Shown: positions 43,446 through 53,123 of the stretch, in pieces
Position numbering within the stretch: the first letter of the stretch is position 1
Layout: each line of letters begins with the position of its first letter
Source: Calothrix sp. 336/3
GTDB lineage: Bacteria; Cyanobacteriota; Cyanobacteriia; Cyanobacteriales; Nostocaceae
NCBI RefSeq assembly: GCF_000734895.2
Contig: NZ_CP011382.1
Coordinates: 4,752,700-4,816,699, forward strand
Reading direction: 5' to 3'
Length of the DNA: 64,000 nucleotides
Translations under genes and position numbers: made by a program
Notes under the pieces: generated by a model
The model's input: the letters and a program-made list of their open reading frames with translations, nothing else
The model's database searches: none
What the model was told of the DNA's origin: nothing

Positions 43446-45536
43446 ATGGCGATGACATCTCTATTAGACCGACTCAGCACAGAGCGTCAGCGTCGATTTG
43501 TCGGACGCAATCCAGAATTGCAGCTATTTGAGCAGGCGATCGCCTCCGCAAAATTACCATTCCATGTTTTACATATCTTCGGTCCTGGTGGTGTCGGTAA
43601 AACAACCCTGATGCGGCAGTTCTTGCATATATGTGAGCAGCAGAAAATACCCACAGTCTACCTGGAATCACGGGTGGTGGAGCCGCAATCTGAAGCTTTT
43701 GTGGCAGCATTACGTTCAATTATGGGGCTGGGTGAAAGTGAATCTCCCCTAGCCAAATTAGAATCATTAAACAAGCGTAATGTCGTTTTTATTGATACCT
43801 ACGAAACCATTGCCAGCCTTGATGAATGGTTAAGGGAGGAGTTTTTGCCACAAATGGGCGAACAGACTCTGTTTGTGATTGCCGGAAGAAATTCCCCCAC
43901 CACCCCTTGGCGCACGGATCCAGGATGGCAAGCGCTACAACAAGCTTTACCTCTGCAGAATCTGAACCCTGAAGAAAGTCTCACCTACCTAGCACGGCGA
44001 GATGTTCCCATTACCCAACATCAATCAATTCTCGACTTTACCCACGGGCATCCCCTAGCTTTATCCCTAGTGGCAGATGTTTTTGCCCAGGGGCAGGATA
44101 TCAATTTTCAGGCGGAATCTGCTCCAGATATTGTCAAAACTTTACTCGAACGATTTTTAGAAGAAGTCCCTACCCCTGCCCATCGGATGGCATTAGAAGC
44201 TTGTGCTGTCGTACGTTTAACCACAGAAGCTTTACTCACGCAAATGTTGGATGTGCCCAATGTCCATGAGTTGTTCGAGTGGTTACGGGGATTATCTTGC
44301 ATTGAATCTGGGCAAGGGGGTGTATTTCCCCATGATTTAGCGCGGGAAGTTCTGATTAGTGATTTGCGTTGGCGAAATTCTGATATTTACACCGAATTAC
44401 ATCACCGGGCACGAGCCTATTACACCACACGTTTAGGACAAAGCCTAGGGCAGGAAAAACACCGAGTACTATTTGATTATATTTTTCTGCATAGGGATAA
44501 CCCTGCCATTCGCCCTAGTTTCACCTGGGGTGAACACAGCAGTTTATTAACCGATACTCTTAAAGGGAGTGATGTTCCGACGATTTTGCGGATGGTGGAG
44601 GAATACGAGGGGGAAAGCTCCGCCCAAATTGCTGCCTATTGGTTACAGCTACAACCGGAAAATGTGGTGATATTTCGGGATAGTCAGGCAGAACCTGCGG
44701 GATTTGCCATGATGTTAGCATTGCACAATGCTACCCCAGAGGAATTAGCCCTAGATCCAGGGGCGATCGCTGCATGGAATTATCTGCAAAAACATGCACC
44801 CCTACGTCCCCAAGAAGGAGCAACCATCTTTCGCTTCTGGATGGCACGGGATACCTATCAAACCGTATCTCCGACTCAAAGCTTGATTTTCATTAATTTT
44901 GTGCAGTACTTCCAAAAAACTCCAGGACTTGCGTATACTTTTTTACCTTGTGCCAATGCGGATATCTGGCAACCGATGCTCACCTATTTTGACCTCACAC
45001 CCTTACCAGAGGCTGGTTTCTCCGTGGGTAAAAAGCGTTACGGGGTCTATGGGCATGATTGGCGGGTAACATCTCCGGCGGCTTGGCAGCAGCTTTTAGC
45101 ACAGCGAGAGATAGCAGCCTCCGTAGAAACTACAGTCGCAACCGTCTCCAATAACCAACCTGTTTTAGTTCTGAGTCAAACGGAATTTATCGAAGCGGTG
45201 GGTGAGAGTCTACGTAACTTCACTCGCCATGACAGTTTACAGAAAAATCCTTTGTTGCGATCGCGCGTTGTTCTTGAAGGAGTTACCGACCAAGGTAATA
45301 TGGCTGAAAGAGTCGCCACCTTGCAAAGCTTAATTAAACAAGCAGCCGAATCCTTGCAATCATCACCCAAAGACGAAAAACTCTATCGTGCTGTTTACCG
45401 TACCTATCTCAACCCTGCACCTACCCAAGAACAAGCTGCTGAGTTACTAGACTTACCTTTTAGCACCTACCGTCGTCACCTCAAAGCAGGAATTACACGT
45501 ATCACGGAAATTCTTTGGCAAAGAGAAATCAATTAG
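43446..45536 (+). CDS. STAND-type NTPase with C-terminal helix-turn-helix-like segment
   Basis: Start set at the ATG at 43446 (MAMTSLLDRLSTE), which follows an AGGGAAGGG site; an open frame runs upstream to a TTG at 43374. About 696 residues. RFVGRNPELQLFEQAI leads into a P-loop HIFGPGGVGKTTL, Walker B-like NVVFIDTYE and HGHPLALSLVADV (GLPL-like), the layout of signal-transduction ATPases. The middle (about 300-600) has no named domain. The last 65 residues (TYLNPAPTQEQAAELLDLPFSTYRRHL) resemble a sigma-region-4/HTH helix pair. It could be a ligand-controlled transcription regulator; the DNA-binding part is inferred from pattern only. Confidence 0.7.
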   Translation: MAMTSLLDRLSTERQRRFVGRNPELQLFEQAIASAKLPFHVLHIFGPGGVGKTTLMRQFLHICEQQKIPTVYLESRVVEPQSEAFVAALRSIMGLGESESPLAKLESLNKRNVVFIDTYETIASLDEWLREEFLPQMGEQTLFVIAGRNSPTTPWRTDPGWQALQQALPLQNLNPEESLTYLARRDVPITQHQSILDFTHGHPLALSLVADVFAQGQDINFQAESAPDIVKTLLERFLEEVPTPAHRMALEACAVVRLTTEALLTQMLDVPNVHELFEWLRGLSCIESGQGGVFPHDLAREVLISDLRWRNSDIYTELHHRARAYYTTRLGQSLGQEKHRVLFDYIFLHRDNPAIRPSFTWGEHSSLLTDTLKGSDVPTILRMVEEYEGESSAQIAAYWLQLQPENVVIFRDSQAEPAGFAMMLALHNATPEELALDPGAIAAWNYLQKHAPLRPQEGATIFRFWMARDTYQTVSPTQSLIFINFVQYFQKTPGLAYTFLPCANADIWQPMLTYFDLTPLPEAGFSVGKKRYGVYGHDWRVTSPAAWQQLLAQREIAASVETTVATVSNNQPVLVLSQTEFIEAVGESLRNFTRHDSLQKNPLLRSRVVLEGVTDQGNMAERVATLQSLIKQAAESLQSSPKDEKLYRAVYRTYLNPAPTQEQAAELLDLPFSTYRRHLKAGITRITEILWQREIN

Positions 45537-46027
45537 ACATCGACTGTATGTAATTGTATATTGTCCAACAGACTGACATAATTTTCACCAAATATCTGAA
45601 TGTATTGCTAAAAACAGAATGGTTTTGAATGTATCTTGACGATAAATAATTATAGCTGGGAACCCATATTTTTAGGTATTAACTACTAATAGAAGACTGA
45701 CCTAAACCGATTATCTCATCTCCACATTTTTTTGATTATCAATTTCTATATATCTTTTTATACCCCAAAAGTTACATTTAATTATAGCATTATTTTCTCG
45801 ATAAAAAGTTACTGATGAGACATAAAACATCTCAAAAAAAATGACAGAAAAATCTTGCAAAATCATTGAACTTTCGGTAGATTAAGCGCAATATAAGGGA
45901 ATTGTATATTCGGAAGTGAGAGGACAATTTTCCTGAGTTCACATCATGCAAAATCGGTAATTTTTATATCCCTAGGTATCATCCTGATTCGCTTCCAGCT
46001 AACTAATTCATAGGTTCCTAAATAGCC
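45537..46027. other. 491-bp spacer without recognised gene
   Basis: AT-rich, without a convincing frame on either strand. It presumably carries the promoter of the HlyD-type gene at 46028. I see no repeat or hairpin of note. Confidence 0.5.
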
Positions 46028-47335
46028 ATGAAATCTTCTGAGCCTCAAAATGATTTTGAAGAAAACGTTCCACCACAGCCATTACAGGCATCTTCAAGAA
46101 CGCGATGGAAACTGTGGTCATTGTTAGCTGCCTTAACATTCCTAGGAGGTAGTGTTGCTGCTTGGCGTTGGCTAACTCCGAGAAATCAAGAGTCATCTGT
46201 GACAAAAACACAACAAACAGTAGCCAAAGTTAAGATAGCAAATGTCCTGCCAAGTATCATTGAAGAAAGTTCAGATTACATTGCCAGTATTAAATCTCGT
46301 AGTTCGGTAAAACTTCAGCCGAAAATTCCCGGTCAAGTCACAAAGATGTATGTCAAATCTGGTGATGGAGTCAAAGCCGGAGATGCTATGATTCAAATTG
46401 ACTCTAAAGGGCAAGCCGACACTAGTGGAGTTGTGGCAGTGCAAGGAGCTAAGGCAGAATTAGAAAATGCCCGTGCCATGCTGAAATCTTTAGAAGCAGA
46501 AAAAATTTCTAAACAAGCTGATTTAAAACTGTATCAGCAAGAGTACAGTCGCTATACAAATTTAGCATCCCAGGGAGCGGTATCCCGTCAAGTCAAGGAG
46601 CAATACTCTAACCGTCTTGCCATTGCTAAAGCGAATTTGGCAGCCACTGACTCTAAGATTAAAGCCCAACAAGCTACCGTTTCTCAGTCAGCTAAAGTTT
46701 TCCAGCAGACACAGGCAAATTCTCAGCAGCAGCCAACTTCCCAGCCGAATTACACGATTAATGCCCCTTTTACTGGTACTATCGGCGATGTTTTTGTGAA
46801 AGTGGGTGATGTTGTCAATAACTCAACTCAACTTGCTACCCTCACTCAAAACCGTCCCCTAGAAGTTAATATTTCCGTACCAATTGAGCGGGGATTACAA
46901 CTACGCAAGGGTATGACTGTAGAGATTCTCAACCCCCAAGGGAAAGCCCTAGGTAAGAGTCGAGTCTTTTTTATTTCGCCTAGTGTGACTAACAATACAC
47001 AGTCCGTACTAGTAAAAGCTTTGTACGACAACAGTAAAGATGAATTGCGCACAGATCAACTTGTGAGAGCAAGGGTGATTTGGAATCAGCGTCCAGGTGT
47101 GATAATTCCCGTTGCCGCAGTTGCCCAAGTTGCAGGAGAAAATACTGTTTTTGTGGTACAAACTAAAACATCTCCCCAGGGAGAATCTCAGCTTGTTGTC
47201 CATCAGCAGCGTGTGCAGTTGGGCAAAATCAAGGGTAGTGAGTATCAAGTTTTAGAAGGTTTAAAAGCAGGAGATAGGGTAATTGTCTCTGGGTTATCGG
47301 ATTTACGTGAGGGGATGACGATAATTGCGGAGTAG
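46028..47335 (+). CDS. RND/HlyD-type periplasmic adaptor subunit
   Basis: 435 residues. An N-terminal cytoplasmic tail is followed by one membrane helix (about 28-48). Then come the split lipoyl domain (VKLQPKIPGQVTKMYVKSGDGVKAGDAMIQID and YTINAPFTGTIGDVFVKVGDVV), a coiled-coil hairpin of about 90 residues, a beta-barrel domain and a membrane-proximal domain (VAQVAGENTVFVV). Adaptors of this family link an inner-membrane pump to an outer-membrane channel. No pump or channel gene is next to it, so it is an orphan within this window. Confidence 0.88.
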   Translation: MKSSEPQNDFEENVPPQPLQASSRTRWKLWSLLAALTFLGGSVAAWRWLTPRNQESSVTKTQQTVAKVKIANVLPSIIEESSDYIASIKSRSSVKLQPKIPGQVTKMYVKSGDGVKAGDAMIQIDSKGQADTSGVVAVQGAKAELENARAMLKSLEAEKISKQADLKLYQQEYSRYTNLASQGAVSRQVKEQYSNRLAIAKANLAATDSKIKAQQATVSQSAKVFQQTQANSQQQPTSQPNYTINAPFTGTIGDVFVKVGDVVNNSTQLATLTQNRPLEVNISVPIERGLQLRKGMTVEILNPQGKALGKSRVFFISPSVTNNTQSVLVKALYDNSKDELRTDQLVRARVIWNQRPGVIIPVAAVAQVAGENTVFVVQTKTSPQGESQLVVHQQRVQLGKIKGSEYQVLEGLKAGDRVIVSGLSDLREGMTIIAE

Positions 47336-47389
47336 GTGATGGGTAATAGGGAACAGGTTACAGGGGAAAGTGATACCCCCTGCTCCCTG

Positions 47390-47899
47390 CTATCTCCATT
47401 TTTGTTTGTACAGTACGTAACGCATCCAATTGATATTGTGCTGCATCACATTGTTTTCGTAGCGCATTCCTAGTTTTTCCATCACACAGCGAGAGGCGAT
47501 ATTTTCTGGTTGAGCGATCGCCACTATCCGTTCTAGTTTTAGTTGGGTAAAGCCATACTCAATCATGGCAGCAGCAGCTTCAGTTGCCAAACCCTGATTC
47601 CAATAGGCACGTCTTAAAAGATAATTAATCTCGATATCACTGGTGTTATCTACAACTTCTAACCCACAGTGACCTATCAAGGATTGATTATCTTTATAGA
47701 TGATTCCCCATCTCCCAAATCCGTACTTTTCCCAGTGTTGGATGTATTCTTCTAGCATTTGCTGTGTCTCACAACGGGAAGCAGGTTGAGAATTTACCCG
47801 ATACCGCATCACTTGTGGATCACTGTAAATTAGCGCCAAATCGTCCAAATCCGTAATTTGTAATGGACGCAATAACAATCGACCTGTTTCAATTTGCAT
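47390..47899 (-). CDS. GNAT family N-acetyltransferase (RimJ/RimL-like)
   Basis: 169 residues, full GNAT fold: ETGRLLLRPLQITDLDDLALIYSDP at the start, IEINYLLRRAYWNQGLATEAAAAMIEYGF (acetyl-CoA loop, QGLATEA) and RIVAIAQPENIASRCVMEKLGM near the end. The sequence type is that of acetyltransferases acting on ribosomal proteins or small amines; the substrate is unknown. Confidence 0.87.
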   Translation of the reverse strand: MQIETGRLLLRPLQITDLDDLALIYSDPQVMRYRVNSQPASRCETQQMLEEYIQHWEKYGFGRWGIIYKDNQSLIGHCGLEVVDNTSDIEINYLLRRAYWNQGLATEAAAAMIEYGFTQLKLERIVAIAQPENIASRCVMEKLGMRYENNVMQHNINWMRYVLYKQKWR

Positions 47900-48086
47900 G
47901 ATTAGATGATATCAACTCATGCTGGCGTTTTTCTAGGGTATATGGGGGGAGCAAAATTTACACCTAGCTGGGAAAAAGAGATTTTGGCTGAGAAGGGGAA
48001 TTAATAAAGGTTTCAAAGTTCAGGATGAAAACAACCCCTTACCCTTTTCCCCCTAGTATTTTCCCCAAATTCTGCAAAAAGTCTCA

Positions 48087-48803
48087 TTAACCAAGGTCGA
48101 ACAGTAAAATTTCCGTACCGACTTCTGTTGTGATGTGTAAATTCTCAGCACCAGTGATTTGCACACCATCACCTTCTCTGAGTTCTTCCCCATTTAAGAC
48201 AGCTACCCCTTTGGCAATTTGTAACCATCCATAACGCTGGGAAGAAATTTCATAGTTAATCTCATCTCCTGGTTGCAAAATACCAGTATATAAATCTACA
48301 TCCTGGAAGATTTTGACTGCTCCATCCCTACCATCGTGAGCAGCAATCAGACGTAATTTACCCTGTCTTTCTGCAATGGAGAATGCTTTTTGGTCATAGC
48401 GAGGAGCTAAATCTTTTTGGTTTGGTAAAATCCATATTTGCAACAGATGTACAGGTTCTGTACTGGAAGGATTAAATTCACTGTGTAAAATCCCCGTACC
48501 AGCACTCATAATTTGTGCTTCACCGGGACGAATAATCGCGCCATTTCCTAAACTATCTTTATGCTCTAATTCTCCTTCTAAAACATAGGTGAAAATTTCC
48601 ATATCTTTGTGACCGTGGGTAGCAAATCCTGCACCAGGAATTACTCGGTCATCATTAATCACTCGCAAGCTTCTAAATCCCATCCGATTAGGGTCTTGGA
48701 AATTGCCGAAGGAGAAAGTATGGTAACTATCTAACCAACCGATTTTTGTATGACCACGAGAATTACGATCGTGAATCAGATAATTTGCTGTTTGATTTGT
48801 CAT
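48087..48803 (-). CDS. pirin family protein
   Basis: 238 residues from the ATG at 48803 (MTNQTANYLIHDRNSRGHTK), chosen because an upstream in-frame extension has no ribosome site and is absent from the family pattern. Two cupin barrels are present. The metal site of pirins is visible as HGHKDMEIFTYVLEGELEH. Bacterial pirins include quercetinases and redox-related regulators; which applies here cannot be told from sequence. Confidence 0.88.
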   Translation of the reverse strand: MTNQTANYLIHDRNSRGHTKIGWLDSYHTFSFGNFQDPNRMGFRSLRVINDDRVIPGAGFATHGHKDMEIFTYVLEGELEHKDSLGNGAIIRPGEAQIMSAGTGILHSEFNPSSTEPVHLLQIWILPNQKDLAPRYDQKAFSIAERQGKLRLIAAHDGRDGAVKIFQDVDLYTGILQPGDEINYEISSQRYGWLQIAKGVAVLNGEELREGDGVQITGAENLHITTEVGTEILLFDLG

Positions 48804-49264
48804 GATTTCAGCCTCTATTAAAGGAATATATTTGCAAGCTAGTGACAAAATTTACATACCCATTTTTGATAATCACTATTAATTTGTGTAAAACACATAG
48901 ATACTTTCAAGGCAAAAGATATAACAAACTGACTTTGCAAGTATTTATCTAGGATAATTTTTCTTCTTGCAACCCATAAACTACTTACTAATTAACTACA
49001 AGTTTCTGAGTGTTTATCTATGAATATTTGAGTTCATGGATGGTATGGGTAATATATAAATTCTCTGTATACAAAAGTGAGAATTTTGATAGAGCTATCG
49101 TGAATGACTTGCTTGCTCTCCCTTAAATTTATACATTTTTTATCTACATTTCATCTTAATAGATAATACCCACAAATGAAAAGTACCTACTTAAAAGTAA
49201 GGTACTTACCAAAAAGATACTGAATTCAATTTATAACTAGAACAGAGTAGAAATTCAGGAGAAT
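48804..49264. other. 461-bp spacer between pirin and dps genes
   Basis: AT-rich region holding the pirin gene promoter (minus strand). It contains a direct pair of AAGGTACTTAC-like and AAGTACCTAC blocks near 49185-49212. No gene is supported. Confidence 0.4.
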
Positions 49265-49843
49265 CTAAACACCTACCTGAGCAGAAGTTTTATTTGTGGT
49301 GACACCATTGAGCTTTGTATTTGTACCAGCTTGGAGGTGTGCGTCGAGGAACCACAGACGCTTATCAATGGTGCGGGAAACCTCAGTATACAGGTCTGCG
49401 GTATCTGCATCTTCGAGATCATCTGTAGTGGCGATCGCCTCTCGAACATGTTTACCGTACATAGCAAAACGCTCTGCTAAGGCTGCGACGTATTCCATGC
49501 TGGTTAAAATATCTGTGGGAAACTCTGGTAAAATCGAAGCCGCAACTGCCATGCGTGCAGTACCACAAGCATATCCACCTAATGCTGTCACCCGTTCTGC
49601 AATCATGTCAACATATTCTTCTAATTCCCCTGCCATTTCATCAAACATTTCATGCAGTTGATAAAAATCAGCTCCCTTGACATTCCAATGTGCTTGCTTG
49701 ACTTGGGTTTTTAAATCTAATGTTGCAGCGAGGGTTTGATTTAAAATTGTAATGATGTCTGTCCGAATGTCAGCAGCGATGTCAATTCGAGAAGGATAGA
49801 GACGGGTATTAAGATTATTTTTGCTCATAGTTGTGTTCCGCAT
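49265..49843 (-). CDS. dps: Dps family DNA-protecting ferritin
   Basis: 192 residues from 49843, or 187 from the ATG at 49828. The four-helix Dps fold is complete. The intersubunit ferroxidase residues are in QAHWNVKGADFYQLHEMFDEMAGELEEY (His, Asp and Glu), as in classical Dps. These 12-subunit shells store iron and use peroxide, protecting DNA. Filamentous cyanobacteria have several paralogues, and I cannot say which one this is. Confidence 0.92.
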   Translation of the reverse strand: MRNTTMSKNNLNTRLYPSRIDIAADIRTDIITILNQTLAATLDLKTQVKQAHWNVKGADFYQLHEMFDEMAGELEEYVDMIAERVTALGGYACGTARMAVAASILPEFPTDILTSMEYVAALAERFAMYGKHVREAIATTDDLEDADTADLYTEVSRTIDKRLWFLDAHLQAGTNTKLNGVTTNKTSAQVGV

Positions 49844-50057
49844 ATTTTCAACATCCCAAGTCTACAAACATCGACTCCTAGAAGTAACTTCCCAGGGACA
49901 GAGGGTGTTTTTTCTCCTAGGAATTAGAATAACTTCCCATGTTCACAAGCTTCTCAGCAAATCCAATTAATTACATCTGATAATTGCAAATGATACTATA
50001 GACAGATGGCAATCATAATGATTCTGTAATTAGAGATAATTTTCCGATTAATCTAAA

Positions 50058-50477
50058 ATGAACTATTCTGTAATTTATGATGGTAATTGCAATCTCTGTG
50101 TCACCTTGGTGCAATTATTGGAACGTCTTGACCAAGGTAAATTATTTAACTACATACCGATGCAAAACCCCATGATATTACAACGTTGGGGAATTACACC
50201 CCAAGATTGTGAATTGGGTTTGATTCTCATCGACAGTCAGATACCAGAAAAACGTTGGCAAGGTACTGCTGCTGCGGAAGAAATCGGACGATTACTCCCT
50301 CTAGGTGGGATATTTGTCGATGCGTATCGGTCCTTACCAGGGGTGAAATGGATTGGCGATCGCGTTTATGAGCAGGTACGCGACAACCGTTATACCCTAT
50401 TTGGTAAGCGTCATACCACCTATGAATCTAAATTCTGTCGAGACAACAGATGTTTAAGCAACAGTGATAAATTCTAA
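50058..50477 (+). CDS. DCC family thiol-disulfide oxidoreductase (DUF393)
   Basis: 139 residues. It begins with YDGNCNLCVTLVQLLERLD, the CxxC motif after DGxC that names the family (here CNLC), and goes on with the typical AAEEIGRLLPLGGIF and GVKWIGDRVYEQVRDNRYTLFGK. A thioredoxin-like fold is expected. Its last 24 bases overlap the 3' end of the convergent creatininase family gene. Confidence 0.85.
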   Translation: MNYSVIYDGNCNLCVTLVQLLERLDQGKLFNYIPMQNPMILQRWGITPQDCELGLILIDSQIPEKRWQGTAAAEEIGRLLPLGGIFVDAYRSLPGVKWIGDRVYEQVRDNRYTLFGKRHTTYESKFCRDNRCLSNSDKF

Positions 50478-51200
50478 ATACCCTTGACTAAGTTCCTTCA
50501 CTGCCAAGTCATAAAATTGCTGACCATGTTCTGGTGTGGCTAAAGCCGGATTAGAACCCATTCTACCATCGGGGTAATGTTGACGAAAATCCGCAGCACC
50601 ATATATCCGATGTCCCTTACCTACTTCAGGGGACAAAAATCCCTGTTTTATCGCTTCTGGGTAAACATATTGTGTGAGTGCAACTTCGCTGGGAGTTGCG
50701 TGGGAACCCTCATGTTCTCCGTATAATTCCTTGGCTAGCTTGTATACAGAACTGCACATAAACCAGTTAGCTGTTTGACATTGCACCTGATTTGCATGGG
50801 GTATCTGCAAGTCATCCAGATATGCATAGATTTCTGAAAAGGCAGCTTTGAGAGTGGCAATATTACCACCATGTCCATTAATGAAATAAAACTTGCTAAA
50901 TCCGGCTTTGGCTAAACAGGTAATATAATCTCGGATAACCAGAATCATGGTACTAGGGCGCAAACTAATAGTACCAGGGAAAGCAGTGTGATGTAGCGCC
51001 ATCCCCACATTAATAGTTGGTGCGACTAATGCTTGAGTTTCTGCACCTACTCCCTTGGCGATCGCCTCTGCACAAATTGCATCAGTACCAATTAAACCCG
51101 TTGGTCCATGTTGCTCAGTCGAGCCAATTGGGATAATAATACCCTGAGATGTTTGCAGATAACTTTCCACCTCTTGCCAAGTACTCAGATGTAGCAACAT
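50454..51200 (-). CDS. creatininase family metal-dependent amidohydrolase
   Basis: 248 residues. Metal ligands of the family are present: the Glu-His pair in IPIGSTEQHGPTG, the Asp in LIGTDAICAEA, and NGHGGN at about 110-115, with a later Glu in EGSHATPSEVAL. Family members open cyclic amides (creatinine, formamidopyrimidine derivatives such as in riboflavin/F420 metabolism). The substrate here is unknown. It is convergent with the DCC gene and 47 bp downstream of the cupin gene, probably cotranscribed with it. Confidence 0.86.
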   Translation of the reverse strand: MLLHLSTWQEVESYLQTSQGIIIPIGSTEQHGPTGLIGTDAICAEAIAKGVGAETQALVAPTINVGMALHHTAFPGTISLRPSTMILVIRDYITCLAKAGFSKFYFINGHGGNIATLKAAFSEIYAYLDDLQIPHANQVQCQTANWFMCSSVYKLAKELYGEHEGSHATPSEVALTQYVYPEAIKQGFLSPEVGKGHRIYGAADFRQHYPDGRMGSNPALATPEHGQQFYDLAVKELSQGYLEFITVA

Positions 51201-51247
51201 GATTTTTCGCTAACTTCAAAATAAACAGATTATTCAATTTTCCTCAA

Positions 51248-51520
51248 TTAATCAAAGCAATAATGCTTCTTGACATCTTGTCTAATATCCCAAGTGCAAG
51301 ACATCCCCCTGGGGAAAGTCACTAAATCACCTTTTCCCATTTGCACTGCTTCTCCCCCATCTGGGGTAACTATCACATCTCCTGCTAAAAAGTAACAAGT
51401 TTCTTGACTGTCGTAAGTCCAAGGAAATTGAGACACTTCTTTTTGCCAGATTCCCCACGTCTTGACTCCCAATTCCTGGAGACGTTCTGGAGTCGCTTGT
51501 CGCTCAATGATAATTTCCAT
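51248..51520 (-). CDS. small cupin protein (DUF861 type)
   Basis: 90 residues forming one cupin barrel: GIWQKEVSQFPWTYDSQETCYFLAGDVIVTPDGG and VQMGKGDLVTFPRGMSCTWDI. It resembles the (S)-ureidoglycine aminohydrolase-type cupin_3 group but is single-domain. Its location upstream of a creatininase-type gene might suggest a shared small-amide pathway; this is weak inference. Confidence 0.8.
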   Translation of the reverse strand: MEIIIERQATPERLQELGVKTWGIWQKEVSQFPWTYDSQETCYFLAGDVIVTPDGGEAVQMGKGDLVTFPRGMSCTWDIRQDVKKHYCFD

Positions 51521-51540
51521 AACCTATGGCTACCCTAGTA

Positions 51541-51897
51541 CTAACAGTAGGATTGGATATCCTCTCCACACTGATCTACTAAATAGCATAAAGCGCGAAA
51601 ACGCAAAAAGACAAATTGCTCATACAAGGGGTTGAGTTTACACAAAGGTGGAATATGAGCAACTTTTCGACCAAAAATGATAATGTCACGTTCAAAAGGA
51701 CATTGGGCAGGAATGAGTTTAGCAATGAATTTTGCTAATTTGCGATTCTGAATATTTAAAGAGTCTAACCATTGACGTAATGGCTTTAGTAAATCAATTT
51801 TAGGTAAAGACAATTTCTTTTGCATTCCTATTTGTGAATTTGTAATTTCCGGATTCACAAAAGCAGAAATAACCAGTTCTTGATTGATATTGATCAT
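51541..51897 (-). CDS. Mo-dependent nitrogenase C-terminal domain protein
   Basis: 118 residues. The C-terminal 70 match the Mo-nitro_C family: FIAKLIPAQCPFERDI, HIPPLCKLNPLYEQF and LRFRALCYLVDQCGEDI. The name comes from the similarity to an extension of some nitrogenase proteins, and free-standing copies are common in heterocystous cyanobacteria. Four conserved cysteines (in AQCPF, LCKL, LCYL and QCGED) suggest metal or cluster binding. Its function has not been shown, to my knowledge. 20 bp before the cupin gene on the same strand. Confidence 0.85.
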   Translation of the reverse strand: MININQELVISAFVNPEITNSQIGMQKKLSLPKIDLLKPLRQWLDSLNIQNRKLAKFIAKLIPAQCPFERDIIIFGRKVAHIPPLCKLNPLYEQFVFLRFRALCYLVDQCGEDIQSYC

Positions 51898-52502
51898 AGT
51901 GAAAACAGCCCCTCGTTTTTCGATAGATTGCCATAAAAACCCGCATTTACAAAATTGCTATATCTCTGTAAATGCTATCGATATTTGATATTTAAGCCGA
52001 CGGTGGGATGAAAAACTGTCCAGCTAAATACAAAATAACAAAGAAAAAATAAAAATCACCTGGTAATGCTTCTTAATTTCTCATAGGAGATATTGCCCTA
52101 TCCTATATTGAATGTAATTATTTACCCCATCCATGAGTAGCACCCCAGGGTGGAATATTGCTGGAAAATACTGATTTTTCTACCTCTCTAGCTATATTTC
52201 ATCAGTAAGATTTACTAGTGACAGTTGATTCTAGAGGATGATTTGTTGCATATAATGTCACAGACGTTACAAATTTTTAATATTTTATTGCAACCATTAA
52301 TAAAAACTTCTAAATCGACATTTAATCAAAAGTAATCAGCAGAATTTTGATAGGGTAATTGGCGATGGATCATACCTCCTTGACTGCCAGGGATAGAAGG
52401 TAAGTTTGATGTCACATCTAAGATCCATACTTTCTGTTTGTCTTCTCCTTTCTCCCTGAACTGTGCGAGAATGGAAGCAAGCCTATTGTCTGCAAGAAGG
52501 TC
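51898..52502. other. 605-bp spacer; weak ORF candidate on the minus strand
   Basis: A minus-strand frame (52526-52326) reads DNRLASILAQFREKGED and ends NLPSIPGSQGGMIHRQ before QLPYQNSADYF. Its composition is protein-like, but it overlaps the start of the methyltransferase gene and has no clear ribosome site. It may be a remnant. The rest is AT-rich and holds promoter regions for both neighbours. Confidence 0.3.
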
Positions 52503-53123
52503 ATGGCAAATACTTCCACAAAGCAAGAAATTATCAATAGTAAAAAGCTGCTTTTTGACCGTTGGGCACCCAGCTATGATTGGCTCTTACCTTCTGTGTT
52601 TTATCAAGCTGTACATCAACGACTATTAGGATATGTCACCTTGCCCCAAAAATCCCAAGTTATGGATTTGGGTTGCGGTACGGGACGCTTATTAAACAGA
52701 TTGGCTGGAAAATTCGCCGATTTACAAGGAACAGGATTAGATTTATCTCCCCAAATGCTGCGAATAGCTCGCAGAAGTAACTCCCATCATCCTCGGTTGA
52801 TTTTTGTTGAAGGTAAGGCAGATGCTTTACCCTTTGCCTCAGAGCAATTTGATGCAGTCTTTAATACCATTAGTTTTTTACACTATCCTGAGCCAGAAAA
52901 GGTGTTAGCAGAAATTGCCAGGGTACTCAAGCCCGGTGGTAATTTTTATCTAGTAGACTGGACTGCCAGGAATGATATTGCTCCTCAGTTGATGACTGCT
53001 TCCGGTGGTATAAAGTTTTATAGCCCCCAAACTCGTAAAGCCATGGGAGAAACCGCAGGATTAGTTTGCACCAGCCATCATTACCTAATTAGCTCTGTCT
53101 TGCTAACAGTATTTAGGAAGTAA
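52503..53123 (+). CDS. class I SAM-dependent methyltransferase
   Basis: 206 residues with the Rossmann methyltransferase pattern: motif I VMDLGCGTGRLL, the acidic residue in GTGLDLSPQML, DALPFASEQFDAVFNTISFLHYPEPEKVLAEIARVLKPGG (motifs II-IV). It resembles the UbiE/MenG-like group (Methyltransf_11). The substrate is unknown. Confidence 0.88.
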   Translation: MANTSTKQEIINSKKLLFDRWAPSYDWLLPSVFYQAVHQRLLGYVTLPQKSQVMDLGCGTGRLLNRLAGKFADLQGTGLDLSPQMLRIARRSNSHHPRLIFVEGKADALPFASEQFDAVFNTISFLHYPEPEKVLAEIARVLKPGGNFYLVDWTARNDIAPQLMTASGGIKFYSPQTRKAMGETAGLVCTSHHYLISSVLLTVFRK

